This document shows, one piece after another, positions 63,939 through 64,000 of a stretch of 64,000 bases of DNA (within the stretch, counting starts at the first letter, position 1; every line of letters starts with the position of its first letter). Both the position numbers and the translations under genes were made by a program. Below the pieces are notes generated by a model, which was not told the DNA's origin, did no database searches, and was given only the letters and a program-made list of their open reading frames with translations. Source of the DNA: an uncultured Prevotellaceae bacterium (lineage in GTDB: Bacteria; Bacteroidota; Bacteroidia; Bacteroidales; Bacteroidaceae); the NCBI GenBank assembly GCA_900316475.1, contig ONDA01000006.1:124001-188000 (forward strand), read 5' to 3'.

Positions 63939-64000
63939 ATTACTGAAATTTTTAATAGTTATAAATTGATTCCGGTTTAAACTCTCTGGCAATACTGCTC

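Overview
This is chromosomal DNA of a Bacteroidales bacterium, most likely a member of the Prevotellaceae. Direct signs are the Bacteroidetes promoter signature (TTTG, about 20 bases, then TAnnTTTG) in front of nearly every transcription unit, sparse Shine-Dalgarno sites, a TonB-dependent receptor, a FimB/Mfa2-type lipoprotein, a PPi-dependent phosphofructokinase, an HU-HIG protein beside a DUF3987 gene, and a secreted hydrolase ending in the 'VYDLNG...ISGKKV' tail typical of Prevotella. Genes are packed tightly, with many ATGA stop/start overlaps. One tRNA (Arg-TCT) is present. I see no rRNA, CRISPR array, complete insertion sequence or prophage.

Region 1-9.7 kb (minus strand) is one long operon: a four-zinc-ribbon protein, a membrane-anchored Hanks-type Ser/Thr kinase, a 1105-residue protein with four AAA+ modules, a zinc-ribbon/FHA protein and a PP2C phosphatase, followed by metA and a U32 peptidase-family gene. 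Kinase, phosphothreonine reader, phosphatase and an AAA+ machine in overlapping frames look like a complete phospho-switch. No type VI secretion, TerY or other known partner genes are nearby. This is the best candidate in the window for an undescribed system.

Region 9.7-24.5 kb: an M13 metallopeptidase, an ABC-F ATPase with a minisatellite-encoded linker, a 715-base non-coding stretch with nested palindromes and three 22-base iteron-like repeats, tex, mgtC, a His-rich Zn/Cd P-type ATPase, a FadL-type porin with a Tyr/Trp/Ser-rich secreted partner, prmA, a lipoprotein and a GH25 lysozyme.

Region 24.5-33 kb: PPi-PFK, then a plus-strand cluster (small protein, PlsC-like acyltransferase, golvesin/amidase protein, small protein), a YgiQ radical-SAM protein overlapping a PP2C-like gene, and tRNA-Arg. 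Region 33-41 kb: a putative metal-uptake TonB receptor with a His/Cys-rich membrane protein, an RsiV-like lipoprotein, rsmG, an MBL hydrolase, and an opposing operon (Gfo/Idh/MocA oxidoreductase, DUF4421, DUF1460 amidase, YkvA).

Region 41-50 kb: histidine biosynthesis, with hisB separated from hisGDC by an antisense mltF, then a lipoprotein, a Crp/Fnr regulator and lepA. Region 50-62 kb: an orphan fimbrial-type lipoprotein, dapA, an operon deoD-ettA-nfeD-SPFH-secreted glycosidase, a TrmH-type methyltransferase and phosphoglucomutase. The right edge (61.8-64 kb) holds an HU-HIG protein and a DUF3987 protein, a pairing typical of Bacteroidetes accessory islands. All calls come from reading the sequence; no database search was run.
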